DNA from: Copromyces sp. CBS 386.78
Lineage: Eukaryota; Ascomycota; Sordariomycetes; Sordariales; Sordariaceae
Assembly (NCBI GenBank): GCA_030685235.1
Contig: MU839276.1
Span: forward strand, 1-52,390
Length of the DNA: 52,390 nt
Direction: 5' to 3'
Made by a program: the position numbers and the translations under genes. Numbering within the stretch: the first letter of the stretch is position 1; every line of letters starts with the position of its first letter. This document shows positions 23,901-38,088 of the stretch, one piece after another. Below the pieces are notes generated by a model. The model worked only from the letters and a program-made list of their open reading frames with translations. It did no database searches and was not told the DNA's origin.

Positions 23901-26900
23901 TTCTCTTTCGGTACCTATTCTTTAGCCTACTTAATTTTAGCAATATTACTTTTTAATTTATCGGCGGGTAGCTAACTTTTTACTCTCTTTATTTAAATAT
24001 AGTTAATTATTTAGGTTATAGTCCTTCGGACGAACCTTATTTAGTTTGTACGGGTAAGTTTTTTTTCGAAGGCCCTAACTTATTTATTAAAGTAGAGATT
24101 GAACGGCGGATAAAAGGTTTCCGTTTTTAAATTCTTTATTAATATAATTTTATACGCTTCGATAATAATTTTCAAGTATTTCATTTAGTATTTAGCTAGC
24201 CTAATTATTATCCTTCGTAATTTGCTGTAAATTTTAGTCGGTTAGTAGAAGGTTAATATTTTATATATAATTACATTCTGAATATATTTAGTATAAATCT
24301 CTTTCGTTTACGTAAAAAAATAATTTTAAAATTTTATTATTAATTATATTAATATATTCGTTTATATAATTATTTTCTTTTTTATTATTTCTACGTATAT
24401 TTAGTAATTAAATTTCCAATTTAGCTAAACCCTAAAGAATTTAATTAATTTTATTAATTTAAATATAATTCTTCTGATTTAGAGAATTTCTATTTTTAAT
24501 TCTTTTATCCGCGTAAAATATATAAATTCCGTTTTATTTATTTTAAATTCTATCCTTCTTTTAATTATTTAATTTAAATAAATATTTTATATTATTTAGA
24601 GCGTTTAATAGTTTTCTTCGGTAGTTTTAATTATTATAATAATATTAGTATTGTTAGTAAAGCCGACGGTAATTGCGTTTTAAATAATAATTAATTTGTA
24701 GTATAATAAAGTAATAAAGAGAATAAAAAGGATTAATAAGAGGGGGGAACCTTATAGTATATTTACTATAATATTATAAAGTTAGGAGGTTTCATTGTCG
24801 AAGAAAAGAGAACCTTTTTTTCCGGTAACGAAATTATTAATTTATTAGAGGATTTATTTTAGGAATTATATTTCTTATAATATATATAAGAATTACTTAT
24901 AATTAATTTTATTAAATACGCCCTTTAAATCGAAGAGTATAAGAGATATTATAGCTTTAAGTTTTTATATTATATAAATTGTATTAATAATTATTCGGAT
25001 AGCGAATTCGGTTAAACGGCTTGCTTAATTACTTATTTAGCCTTTTAGGAGGAGATTGTATTTTTTTACTATTTATATTAATTTTTTAATTATAAAGGTT
25101 TCGAAGATTTTTCTAATATTATTTAAAAATAATATAGGCCGCTATACCCTAACTAATTTTTATTATTTAACGCTTTTTCTAAATCTTTTAAGAATAATTA
25201 TTTTTATATTTTTAAATTATTAGGGGAAATATCCGAACCAGAGGTTCGCTATAGTAAAAGCCGTTATCGCTTATTTAAATAATTTTCCGTATATTTTTAG
25301 AAATTTGTTTAAGAATTAATTAATATCTAGTCTTTTATTAGGTACTATCTTCGAAAGGACTTCTTAAATATCTTCTTTAATAATTAAATTATTAATAAAT
25401 ATTAAAATATCGCCGTTTAGTAATTAAATCTAATTTAGTAAATAGTTTGTTAGGACTTTTATTTTTAGGAAGAAATAGTCGGTAAAAATATTTACTTTAT
25501 TACTATAATTTTTAATTTTATTCGCCTATTCATTTTATTTGAAGGGTGGTAATTTTAGCGGATTTATTAGGTAATAACTTTATATTTTAGCCTACTTTTT
25601 TAATAGTTAAAGTTTATTCGGGTCTTTCGATACGTTTATAATATAGTTACACTATTTTATTCTTTGAATTTTCGTAATAAATTTCTTTTTTCTTATTGCC
25701 GCTTTTATAAATTCTCTTTAATTTGAAAGCGTTTAATTTTTAAATTAAATTTATTATTTCCGTTATACCTCTTTTATTACCATTTTATATTTTAAATTCT
25801 ACTAGTCCGCTTATTTTTTCCGACTTTTCTTTCAGTATAGGACGAATTCTTTTATAATATTAATAAATTCGCCGTTGAATTTATTAAATTTTAGTTTGAA
25901 CTCTTTTATTATTTTAATCCCTTTTAGGATCGATATTCTTTTTTTTACCGCTTCTTATACTTTTTCTACGTTTATTAAATTCTAATTAAATTCTTTTTCT
26001 ATTTCTATTTTCCTATTTCTTTTTCCTATTTAAATTTAAATTTTTTAGGGGTAGTAGTCCGAGCCCGTTTACTTGTACTATTATATTCCCTAATATTCGG
26101 CTTCGATACCCTATAAAATTTATATATAATCGATTATCCTGTTTTTCTCTCTTCTAATTGCGTTTCCGAACTTTATTAATTTTTTATAACAAGTAATAAA
26201 ATTAAACTTTTATTATTATACTTACGTAAATAATTTTATAATGTTTAAATTAATTTTATTCTTTAAATCCTAATTAGAGTAATAGAAATTATAATTCCCT
26301 ACGGTTATATATTAGCCGGCCGGGGGTTTTTCTTCGAAGAATTCGAAGAGGGGAGACCCCTATTAATATTCCGGCGTATTTTAGAAGAAGATAGGGGAGT
26401 AAATAAAATAGATAGTTATCGGTTTTCGTAGATTTTTTAATATTATTATAGCCTAATCTTTCCTAATTTAAAAATTTAAATCCTTTAAATTCTATTTCTT
26501 ATTTATGTAAATTATTATTTTACCTTTTTTTAAATAATTAATATTATAATATCTATTACTTTTCGGCTAATAAATATCCCTATTTAAATTTTTGCCCGGC
26601 TTTTAAATTACTACAATATTATAGGTCTCCTCCTATTTAAATAATATTTTCCCTTTTTTATACAATTTCCCTATATTTTAATGAAATATTTTTAATTAAA
26701 TTATTAATTACTTTATAAAAAGCTTCCTTTTAATTTAACGGCGGGTTAGGGGGGTATTATTTCTTTAGAAGTAATAATAATAGCCGAAAGTGTAATAATA
26801 ATAGAACTAATATAAATATAATTGCTTACGTTCTAAGAGCGGGTATAAATATTTATTAGGTTTATATTTATAAGTTTCGGCCGAGAATTACTTCTAATTT

Positions 26901-27408
26901 TCTTAGGGCGGCCTCTTTTTTTTCCTTTTATAAATAATCTTTTTAAAATTGTAATTAAATAGGAGTTAAGGGGGGCGTTGGGGATTATAATATCCTTTTC
27001 CAATTTTATTATTAGTTTTAATATTAATTTAACTAATCTTTTATAAATAGTAAAGTTACGAAGCCTTTTAATATAATTAATAAATATTTTTACGTAGACC
27101 GTTTTTATAAGTAGGTATTTCTTTTTATTAAAGGCGAAATATTCTAACTTCCTATATAATTTATAAAAGATTAGGGAATTATTTTTATTCGAAAAGTAGT
27201 TTTCTTCTCTTATATACGGCCCTTTATATTTAATTTTATTATAATAATTATAAGTATCTTCTTAGCGATAGAATTTCGCCGTATATCCGAAATATTAATA
27301 TTTAAAGTATTATTAGGCGGAGGCTATAATTTAGAATAGTTTATATATATATACGCTACTATCCTAAAAGAAAAAATTCTTTTAAAAGAAGATTGTAACC
27401 TTCGTAGT
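23900..27408 (-). pseudogene. LINE (non-LTR) ORF2 remnant: endonuclease and reverse transcriptase
   Basis: Minus strand. The RT catalytic region reads V-G-F-T-N-N-T-N at 24,644-24,667, ancestrally V-G-F-A-D-D-T-N, followed by K-T-T-E-E-N. This is the arrangement of fungal Tad1/I-like LINEs. Upstream, near 24,730-24,770, the G-x-P-Q-G-S-x-L-S-P-I-L-F motif is visible in mutated form. An apurinic endonuclease trace, I-Y-S-I-Y-S-P then V-G-N-Y-N-F-Y-Y (ancestral V-G-D-F-N-x-H-H), lies at about 26,278-26,420. The 5' part continues at 38,450, beyond the inserted Gypsy-3. The 3' end and poly-A tract were not located. Confidence 0.8.
27404..27408. repeat. Target-site duplication GTAGT, left copy
   Basis: gtagt directly precedes the left LTR of Gypsy-3 and recurs at 38,450-38,454. 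Confidence 0.9.
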
Positions 27409-27769
27409 TGTTATAGTAAGATGGTGCCAACTATCTACACCTATCTAGCTAAGCCCAACAGGGTCGAGATCGACCGTATCGGGTTCGGCTTCAAGACTTA
27501 TACTGAGGTCAACATAGTTGGACTCGACACTAAGCAGTATCGAATTCAGCAATATCGAATTCAAACAGTCACAACCTAAAATTCAAATTAATAAGTAATA
27601 TTATTAAATAAATACTTTAATTATATATAAATTAATTAATATCTTCTTCTCTTCGAAAGAAGGGAAATAGATAATTATTAATTACTTAGTACTATATTAA
27701 GTACTATTATACCGGATAATATCCGGTATAATAGTATTAAGTATATACTAGCCTATAGTTCGTATAATA
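27409..27769 (-). repeat. 3' LTR of Gypsy-3
   Basis: 361 bp, from tgttatagtaag to cgtataata on the plus strand. It aligns end to end with 38,089-38,449. The outer side (27,409-27,580) is unmutated, the inner side mutated. Confidence 0.92.
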
Positions 27770-30560
27770 ATTTCCCGGGGGCCCGAAAAATAATTATCGT
27801 AATATTTAATTACTAATTAATATTATATATATTTATTATTACTCTTCAAATTTATTCCTTCCCCGAAGTTCCTTTAATAATTTGCCCAATTTATTAATAA
27901 CGGATTTAATACTACCCTCGGAAATATCCTAGCGAATAATTAAGCCCGATTTATTAATATTTATAAAAGAAACTTCCTTCCCTTTTCCTTTATTAATATT
28001 AGTAATACGACGACGCTTCAAGGCTAATCTAGCCGCGGCGGTACTTTTACGTTCTTCTATAGCGTCGACTTTTATTATACTTATTTACTTAAGTTTAGGG
28101 GTACGGATATTAAATCCGGTTAAAATTATAAGTACCGAAGTAGATAGGGTTAGGCTAGAGAAAATAATAGCTTTTAATATCGCTATAAAGCGGTTAATAT
28201 TTAGTAGAATTTAGGCGGCGATTTGCCGAATAGTAGTAGTACGAATAATAAGATAGTTAGTAATTTTAATAATACTACTACGACGGTCGGCTCTTATAAT
28301 AAAAAAGGAATTGGATTCGGCTATTTTGATATTAAATTCTATATCTTTAATTTAAGTACTTTAATATACTTCGTAAATGAGTATAAAGAGATTCTTTATA
28401 GAATTACTAAAATTAATTAGACTTTTTTTAATAATTTCTTAAGAAAGTATAAAAATAATAAAGGGTATATTAATAATTTTAATACTATTAAAACGGGTTT
28501 TAAAGTAATTAAATACTAATAGGCAATTCTCTATATAATTATAGATCTTATTTATAAAATTTTTATAAAGCTAGACGAAATTTTATTTAAATAAATTTAT
28601 AAGGCGTATTTTCTCTTCTATTATTTAACGTTCTTTAATACCGTCGAATTTAGCTTCGTTAATATAGATTAAATTAACCTTATTCGCCCGGATTAGTATA
28701 GCGTTCACTTATTTTAAAATTCTAATGTTACTATTAATATAGTAGTATATAAATAAATTGACTTTACTAGGATAAAATTTATTTTAAATTTATTTATCCT
28801 TTATATTATAAATTGCGAAAGCGAATTTAACTAATTACTTATATAATTTACGAATTAAATTCGTTTTCGAAAAGGAAATATAATTATAGGCCGAAGTATT
28901 AATAATACTCTAAATATTATTATAAAATTCGGTTAAAGCGTAGTATATTGTACAATATAAATTTAAAGTAGGTCCGTAGTATTTGCAAATTAATTAAACG
29001 AATTTAGTACGAAAATAGTTAAAAGCGAGCGTATAGGGAGCTATATTATTTCGGGAACCTTTATTATCTTTTTTTTTACTAATTAAATTAAATATAGAAG
29101 GGTTAATATCTTTATTAAAAATATCGAAGTTATCTTCTTCGAAATCGTTATTTTTATCGTTAAAGATCTCTTTAACAATTAGCTCCGGCATTAAATAAAC
29201 GGTAATATTTATTTTAAAATAGAAAGCCTTTATAAATTCGATATTAATATTGTTATTTATATATTAAGCTTATAAATCGGTACGTATATTCGATACTTTT
29301 AATATAATAGCGAAGTGGCCGACCTTTAAATTGTTAACGATATATATATACCTATTATATTAGGGAATAATAATATTTTTCGCTAAAGCGGCTTTAACGG
29401 CTATAAAAATTTTAATTTAAATAGGTTTAGTAGACTAAATATTTATATTTATACTAGTACGGCTAGAAGCTAATATATACGCCTTTATACTATTTCCGAC
29501 CTAATTCTACTAAATATAAATAGAGGTATACGGCGTATAAATATTGTTTATTAGGCCGATTAATAACGCCGGGGTCTAATATTCGTACTAATAATATTTA
29601 AATATAAGGTGGGCGTTAATAATAATAGCGGTACCGGCTACGATTAAATATATACCGGTCGAAATAATATTATTATCGATATTAATTAAAATGCCGAATT
29701 TAAATTCTATAGGTAGGATTTAGAACCGAACTTTATAAATAATTAATATAATTAATTAATTATTTTCCGAATAGAGCGCCGCCGAATCGTTAATTAGCGT
29801 TGGTTTATTATATTAATTATAATTCGTAAGAATAAAATTATTATAAGTAATTTCGAATATATATAAAGCCTAAACCTAATATAAAGTTTGGTTATAGACG
29901 ACCTTTAATTTATCGAAGGTTTCTGCAAATTCGCCTGTAATATATACTATAAAATAAGTAGTATTCTCTACTAATATTTAAATTACAAATTCTAATCTAA
30001 GGGTAATAATGAATTCTAGCGCAGCGGCCTTAATATAATATATTTTAACGCCTATAATATATATAGTTTTACTATTATAAAGGTTGAACTTATTTAGGAC
30101 GCTGCCTACGATTAAATAGGCGGTTTTAAATATATATTTATCCTCTACAAATACTTCCTTTTCTTAATTATTAACTTTATTTCTAAGGTTACGGACGAGG
30201 CCTAATAATTCGATTTAATTAATATTAAAGGCGAAGATTCGCTTCTTACGGGTAAATTCCGCGGAAATAGAGGGTATTATAATATTATTACTTATATAAG
30301 TACTTTAAATATTAGAAATCGATGTTTTACCTTACTAAAATCGATTACGTCGATTTCGACGTTTATAATTATAAGGAAATTTTATAATATATTTTATATA
30401 AAAGGAAAAATATATTTGAAGTATATAGGAACGACGTTAATAACGATAAAAGGTTAATAATAATAATATAAAAGTAATAACGACTCCTCTTTTAAAAAAA
30501 AGATAGAAGATAATAAAAGGTAAATATAAAGACGAATGAAATAAGAAGGAAAATAAATAA
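27770..30560 (-). pseudogene. Gypsy-3 extra 3' region, unknown product
   Basis: Between the integrase tail and the 3' LTR lies about 2.5 kb whose minus-strand translation looks coding. Examples are T-R-K-K-R-I-F-A-F-N-I near 30,240, I-T-G-E-F-A-E-T-F-D-K-L-K-V-V near 29,910, an open frame of 65 codons at 29,191-28,994, and K-R-R-R-I-T-N-I-N-K-G-K-G-R-E near 28,010. Stops are of the TGG/CAA-to-TAG/TAA type, as in pol. I do not recognise a domain. Long fungal Gypsy elements sometimes carry an extra ORF here; a nested unrelated insertion is the alternative. The 65-codon plus-strand frame at 28,223 is antisense to it. Confidence 0.5.
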
Positions 30561-30799
30561 AAGAAAATTTCTATAGATGTGTAATTTAAGCGTTAATTAA
30601 ATAATAATTCCGGCGAGGGCGAGCCTACCCTCTTATATTAGCCGGTTAATTTTAGCCGGTGTAGTTATTTACGCTGTATTAAAATGGTCCTATCTCTTAC
30701 TTATACGGGGTATCCGTAGGGGTAAGCCGGTAAGTCTATTATAATACGTCCTTTCGAACGAAAGATCTCTTTTACCTCTATTTATTTAGGGGGTATATA

Positions 30800-33700
30800 A
30801 CCTAATTTAAGCCTTTTAACTTCTTAATCTATTAAGTAGCTAACTTTATAAATATAAATAACGTCTTCTAATAAAGAAATTAAAACCGACTTCTTAATTT
30901 ATTAATCGATAGTATTATTTTTACTACGGAGCTTAGTAAAGTATTCGATAATTTTACCCTTCTTTTTATAAGTATAAATACAGTAGTTAAGGATTTTTTC
31001 CGTTACGAAGTCTTTTTAATTATTAATTTCAATATCTTCCGCCGGGTTTACGTCCCGATTATATGGGTCCTATCTTTAAGTAAATTTCTATAATTACGTA
31101 ATTAAAATTACGGGGTAGAGCCGTAAACCTTTAAGGAAATCTAGTTCGTAAACTAATTTCCTTACTTTCCGGACGATTTTATATAGCCTTAAACATTTAA
31201 CTAATTACTTCGGCTTCGGCTTTTCTAATAAATAATATCCCTTATTTAAATGTAAAAATATAGTATCCCCGACTTCGAAATTAAATAATTAATACCGAAA
31301 GTTGTATTTTAATTTAGCGGCGATTCTAATTATATCGATTAAAACGGCTACTTCTTCTTAGAACTCTTTATAAATTATTTAGAAAGTTTTAATATTAATA
31401 GGCTCGGCCCTACTATTATTAGAAAGTATTTTAATAAGAAACTTCGGCTTAAAATTAAATACAACCTTATTAGGGGATATGTTAAATATAATTTAAAAAG
31501 TATTATTAAAAGTATATTAGAATATAGGTAATATATTAGTCTAAAGCTCGTCCGATATTAAATAATATATATAAATAGCGAATTTAATTATTTAATTCGT
31601 ATTTTCGGATTAGCCGTCGGTTTATAGATAGTACGCCGTTAAAAATAGTAATTTAACGTTATACTAATCAAATATAACCTTTTACAATATTAAAATAAAT
31701 TTCGGATTATAATCGTTAATAATTACTTAAAGAAAACCCTAATTATTAATTATCTATACCCTTATAAATACTATTACCTAATTTTCTACTTTATAAGACA
31801 AATATCCGGTAATAAATAGCTTCTTCTTATTAAATTTATATATTTAAATAGTAAGGGTATTTAAAGAATCGAAGTTAGGAAGCGCTTAGAAATTTCTTCT
31901 AGCGTTTATAAGGGGTATATTAATAATAAAATCAATAATAATCGTATAGTACGGTTGAGGGAAAGATTTAATTGGTTATAATTCGTTAGGAGTCGGATTT
32001 CGGTCGGTCTAATATTAGCGATATACCGGGTAATATTATACGTAAATTCGTACTTTCTACGTCTTTTTATTAAAATAAACGTAATTAAATTCGGCTATTA
32101 TATAATTAACGCTGAAGTATTAATTCCCGTTATATATTAATTCTAAAACGTCCTTAACGTAACCGCGAAGAATATATAACCGCTGTTTATTATAAAAGTC
32201 GATATAATATAATAGCCCGTCTTTAATATAGAAAAGGCTAATTAATAATTATAATCGCTTTCTGCTCTTACGTATACGTATTAAATTAAAAGCGTCGGCT
32301 TTAGCGAGGGCGGCTATAATATTAGTATATTTAGGATCTTCCTTATAATTTTAAATTAATTAGTTACGAAAAACTTCAGAAAGGATAAGTTTAACGTTCG
32401 TAGTATTAATGTAAGCGTATTCGGCCTAATTTGCCTATATATCTTCTAATTAATCGATATTATTATAATTTATATAATAATTTAATTTTATAAGCAATTT
32501 AAATAAGGCGTCGGGTACGACGTTTAGCGGCCTTAAAATATAGAATACGTTGAGCCGAAATTAGGAAGCCTAATTTACTACGTTTACGAATTTGAGATTT
32601 ACCTTATTAAAATCTATTATAATTAAAGATATATATTTTAAAATACTTTTAGTAGGGGAATAATCGGTTAGAATATTAATAAGATATTTATTAAATTAAA
32701 TTATTTTCTTCTATTTCTTTAGGATTTAAATAATAGCGGCGACTTCGGCTTTAATAGATTTATAACGTTTCTCTATAGGACTAGTTTCGCGGGATATATA
32801 AGTAATTAATTATATTTATTTAATAGGAATATCTTTACCTAAGATTAATTCCTTATTTTATTCCTTAGCGAATTAAAAAGTTATATTTGCGAAACCCTAT
32901 TAATAAACGTTAGTTTTAAATTATAAAACCTTCTTTCGGCGGTAATATTATTATTTTACTTACTTATAGAAATTTTCTTATATATTTTCAAACGTTTTGA
33001 ATTCGTTTTTAATCGGTTCGAATTTAGTACGTATAGTATACGTTTTACGGGCGTTCTTAAAAGTATTAGTAAGGAATTCGCCGCTCTTTCGCCTATAATA
33101 AAATAATTTAGTCTTATAGCGTTCGAAGAATATATTACGGATTTAAAACTATAAAATAAATTATTGAAACTAACCTACTATATTAAAATATATTTCTAAT
33201 ACGTTAAGGGAATTTAGGAATTTAATCTTTTAAAAAGCTTCGATACGATTATTAGTATGCTAGATCCCTTTACTATCGACTATATACCCTAGAAGTTTAA
33301 TAGAGAGGTACCCGACGGAAGATTTATCGGCGTTAATATATACGTAGTATTCGTTAATAATATATAGTACCGTTTTTAAATATTTTATATACTTTTTAGG
33401 GGATTTGCTAAATATAACGATATTATTAATATAAATATATATAAAATAGCGGTATTCGAAGAAAAGACGGTTTATAAAGCGTTGAGCGAATGTTAAGGTA
33501 TTTTTAAAGCTTATAAATATTACGTTAGATTATTTAAGCCCTCGTAGACTAATTACAATTATACGGTCCTTATATTTCGTATATACCAGTAATTAATAGA
33601 AGAAATTAGACGTATTAAAAATAAAGAAAATAATATATCTTGCTATATTATTTATAATATCCTATTAATTAGATAGTAAGTAAATATTAGGGATGGTTAT

Positions 33701-35100
33701 TTTATTTAATAGTCGGAGGTCGGATATAATACGGGGTTTTTCGATTGAGCTGACCTTCCTCTAAATTACGAAGACGGGGTAAATTAGTAGTGTAAATTGT
33801 TTTATAAAATTTATTTTTCCTTATACGTATAGGCAATTATATATTTCGTTTAAAAATATATAATATTTATACTTAAATAGGTATATTTAAACTATATACC
33901 GCTAATTCTACTATTTTTTAATAAAATTAATACGTATTTTCTCGTCTTCAATTATAGGAATAATACTGCGGTTTCGGAATATATTAAAATTGTCGACTAC
34001 TTTTATAAATATTTAAGCGAATTCAATATTATAATAGTAAATATTTACGCCAGCCTTAATTTTAATTTTTAAGATATTATTTAATTTATTTAATCTTTAT
34101 AATAGCGGTTTAAAAAATTTAAATTTAATATTTATTATAGGATTAATAGTAGTTTAATTGAATTTCTTAGTAAGAAGGGTAAATTACTTTATTTCTTTAT
34201 TTAAAAATATAGTATACTAAATTAGGGTAAACCCAACTTTAATAATGGGTATAAAATACTTTAAATTATTAAAATTAATTAATATAGTAACTTCGTCCCT
34301 TATATATTTATAAATATATTTTAGCGTCTCCTTTAATTTAATAATAATAGGCTAATCCGCCTAATTAAAAATTATAATTATTTTTTATATTTGAATAATA
34401 ACTGTATAATTTAGAATAGAATTATAATTGGATTTAAAATAGTACGCTTTAAGGTCGATTTAATGTAAATTTAGGGGTAAATTGAGATATTGGACCGTAA
34501 TATTAATTTTTAAATACGCTAATATTATTATTTTAAACTTTATTATCACTTTATATAATATTATTACTATTATTAGAACGTTATAATAAGATTTATTACT
34601 TTAGAATTAAATTAAGCGCTAATTCCGAATCTTATAATATATACGCCTTATAACCTTTATTCTATATATAGAGCGGAAGCGTATTTCGCCGTTATAGAAA
34701 TTAATATTAGTTTTATAATTTATAAAGAAGTATATTCCTAAAAGAAATTTGGATATTAAATTCGGTACTATATCGGCTCTAATTTAAAAGTAGCCGATAA
34801 TTAGCGTGCTATAAATCCGTTTACTAATATAGAAATCGAATTTAATTTATTACGAAATATAATACGAGCTTACAATATTTAATATTTTATAACCGTTAAT
34901 AAAATACTAATAAAGGTTTTTTATAAATTAGATTACGAATTCCTTATTTATTAAAATATTAGAGGCCTCCGAATTTAAATAAACTTCGACATTTTTTCCC
35001 TTAGGATTGTACCGAATAAAGATTTAGAAAAAAATCGTTTTATAAAGAATAGTAGATAATTTGCGAATTAATATAGGGTTAGTTTCTACTACTTACTATT
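30800..35100 (-). pseudogene. Gypsy-3 pol remnant: RT, RNase H, integrase, chromodomain-like tail
   Basis: Minus strand. RT catalytic box Y-I-N-N (ancestral Y-I-D-D) at 33,422-33,433, preceded by F-I-Y-I and followed by I-V-I-F-S-K-S-P-K-K. Integrase: T-I-T-I-D-F-I near 31,935, L-F-I-T-G-Y-L-S-Y-K near 31,815, I-I-N-D-Y-N-P-K-F (ancestral I-S-D-R-D-P-K-F) near 31,710, and A-Y-Y-L-Q-T-D-G-Q-S-E-like residues at 31,597-31,637. A tail near 30,880-31,050 reads F-V-T-E-K-I-L-N-Y then I-I-E-Y-F-T-K, which resembles the first half of a chromodomain. RNase H is expected at about 32.4-33.1 kb; I could not mark its residues with confidence. Confidence 0.85.
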
Positions 35101-38088
35101 CTTTAAAGGCGAAATTTATACTTTTACTTTCGTTTTTGGTTTTTAACCCGATTAAAACTAAATAAACTTCCTAAAGGCCTTCTATAAATACTTAATAAAA
35201 TATATTTAATAAATCTAAAGTATCGACTATATTCGAATTTAATTAGTGTTAAATAAACGTAATAGCCGAGCCTGACCTAATTAAAATCGATTTCGCTAGA
35301 ATTAATTTAAACGCCTCTTCCGAATTTATATCGGAATTAATATTATATATTAAAAATTAATAATATAAAGCTTATCCTATAAATTCCTCTTCGCTATTAG
35401 ATTCGGCCGTTATATAATAAGAATCTTTATAGCCGTCCTCTAATTTATTTCCTTTACTAATTACTATATATTTAAATTCGCTTATTTCGTAGACCTTTTT
35501 ATTAATTTTAGTATTATCGAAATTAATATAAAAATAATTATTATAATAACGGTTATTATTCTTATTACGAATTTTTTTCCGAAAATACTTATAACGTTTA
35601 AAATTATTACCGCCTCTACAACCCCGATCCCGACTAAAATTTGCCCGGGAATTTTAACTATAATTATAATAATTATCCCTTCTATCGATATAATCCTTCC
35701 TTTATCCTTTAATACAATTAAACCCTCTTCCTCTACGAATTATAAGATTACTTTTATAATCCTTCTCACCCTATATTACGGTTTCGGCCTCAATTAAAAA
35801 ACCGTTTTCAATACCCTCCCCTACGAAATAAGTATAAAATTTATCGTTCAATTTCTCGTAAAATACTTTAATTTTTTTATTTATAAAGAATAAAAAGTTA
35901 TTATAAATATTATAAATAATTGGAACCGTAGTACCGAAGCGGAAATTAATATATATCGAATTCTAAAGACGAATAAAGAATTAGAAATCCCCGGATTCGC
36001 TAATATTCCGGGTATATTAAAATAATTATATAGCGAAAATACAAATCGAAAGTTCCTTCTTATTACGCTTAATAGTGAATTTATTACTATTAAACTAAGC
36101 GAGGGATTTATAGACTTTAAGCCCGAACTATTTAATTATATATATTAAAAACCTAATAGCGGTAATAATAACCTTATATTTATTATTATAAAATAATTAT
36201 TTAATTTACTAATTAAAGGCGGTACTTTAAAGTAAATTAAAGGCTTCTTTTAATTATAAGGCGCGCCGGGCTAGGTAGAACTCTATAATATAGTAGATAT
36301 ATTCCGCCTATAAGTAAAGGTCCGAATAGTATTTTATTTTCTTAATAAAAAAAGATTTAAATCCGTTAAAAATACTACGGTCTAAATTAGGTTAAAATAA
36401 CCCTACGTTAATAGGTTTTTATTAATTATCCGAATGATAATATATTATAAAGTCGGATACGGGCGGGGCTCGGCTATTAAAAGGTATATCGGGATTATTA
36501 TAAAGGATTCTACTGCTTAGGGGCCTATTCGGCAGTCCCGAAAGGCCAGCTAAAAGCCTTCCTCTATTTTTAACGCCTATAGGAGTGCCGAAAGTAATAA
36601 GAGTAGCGCTAATAATAATTGTTCCGTTTAGAAGGGTAAATTTATAAATTCTAATAGGTATTATAGTTACCGCTCTCTTAATACCCTTATTTCGGGGTTA
36701 GGATCCGGGAACCGATACTAATTCGATAACGTTAATATTGCTCGGACTAAGGTCTCCTCCGTTAAATTCGGTTTATAAGTTTTCTATAAGCGTTATATTA
36801 GCTACTTAATTAATAAAATTATTTAATAGTAATTCGTTACGTACTAATAAATTAAATAATATTCTAAATAATAAAAAGTCTTTTATAAAAGTATTAAAAT
36901 TAAATTTCTATATATTTAGTATAGAAATATCCGAATTTAACTTATATATACTATAAGGAAACTCTTCTTTTTAATTGAATTATTCAACGGCTAACTTCTA
37001 ATAATAGCTTTTATTCGATTTTAGGGCGCTAAATTCGACAATTCTTCCTAACGTCGAAAATATTATTAATATTTTACTATAAAGTTTATACTAAAGGGAT
37101 AAAAAAATTAACGTTAATTATTTTATTAAATTAGCTTTATTCTATTCCTTTTTCCAATTTTACTCCTAAATTAATAAAGTGTTCTTCTACGCTAATATTA
37201 TATAAATTTGAACGGATAAGGGTATTAATAAGAATATTAAAGGCCGTACGCTTATAATAAGCGGCGGTACTTCCTATAAGGGGCTAATCCCGGGAATCCT
37301 TAAAATTATATAATAACTTCCTAAATTTAATATTAGCGCCTACCGCTACCGATATTATAAAGGTAGTACTAAAACCGATTTATTTATTTTTTTAAATTTA
37401 ATAATACGTATTAAGGTAAAGTTAAGGCCGGTTTCGATAGGTATAATAAGCGTTAAAGCTAATAATTGGGCGGAAGAATCGTATTTAAATTAGGGACGAA
37501 GACAATTTAAGAAGAACGAAGTTAATATTTATTTTATAAAGAAATAAATAAATTCCGAACTTTATTTATATTATAAGAATGCGTAATTTAAAGTTTCTTC
37601 GTATCCTACGTTAGTTAGTCGCTTTCTGTCCTTATATTTTCGTCGTTCTCGGCGAATTTTAGGTTCGCCTTTAATAACCTTTTTAAATATAAATTCGTCG
37701 TATAGGTTAAATATTATACAAATTATTAATTTAGTGATATTCGGCCGGAAGTCTTAGTCTCGGATTACTATAAGACGTGCCGGCTTTTCGTCGAAAATTT
37801 ATAAATAAGAGTTCGCTATATTAAGGTTTTTCTTAAATCGAGCTAAAGTTCGTACAACTTCGAAGTTGATATTATTAAATTTGTTTTTAAAGGTTTAAAA
37901 ATAGATTATCCAATAGTAATAAGCTTTTCTTGCTCTATCCGTTTATTCGTCGGTTTAGATAATTAAGAAATATAATATTATATTACTTTTTAACGAAGTT
38001 ACGCCGCCGGGTACGAAAAAATATAATAGTAGAAAAGTAATAATAAAAATAGTATATAAAATTCGATTCTAAAGTTATAAATATTATT
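35100..38088 (-). pseudogene. Gypsy-3 gag region remnant
   Basis: Minus strand, between the 5' LTR and pol. At 35,600-35,780 the translation is strongly basic and Asn-rich (I-R-R-G-R-G-F, S-R-D-R-G-C-R-G-G-N-N-F-K), as in a nucleic-acid-binding gag tail. No intact or clearly restorable CCHC knuckle was found. The rest to 38,088 is mutated beyond recognition of domains; start codon not placed. Confidence 0.55.

Noticed and set aside
28223..28420. 65-codon plus-strand open frame
   Set aside because: The minus strand of the same region reads as a continuous RIP-mutated coding sequence of Gypsy-3; this frame is its antisense.
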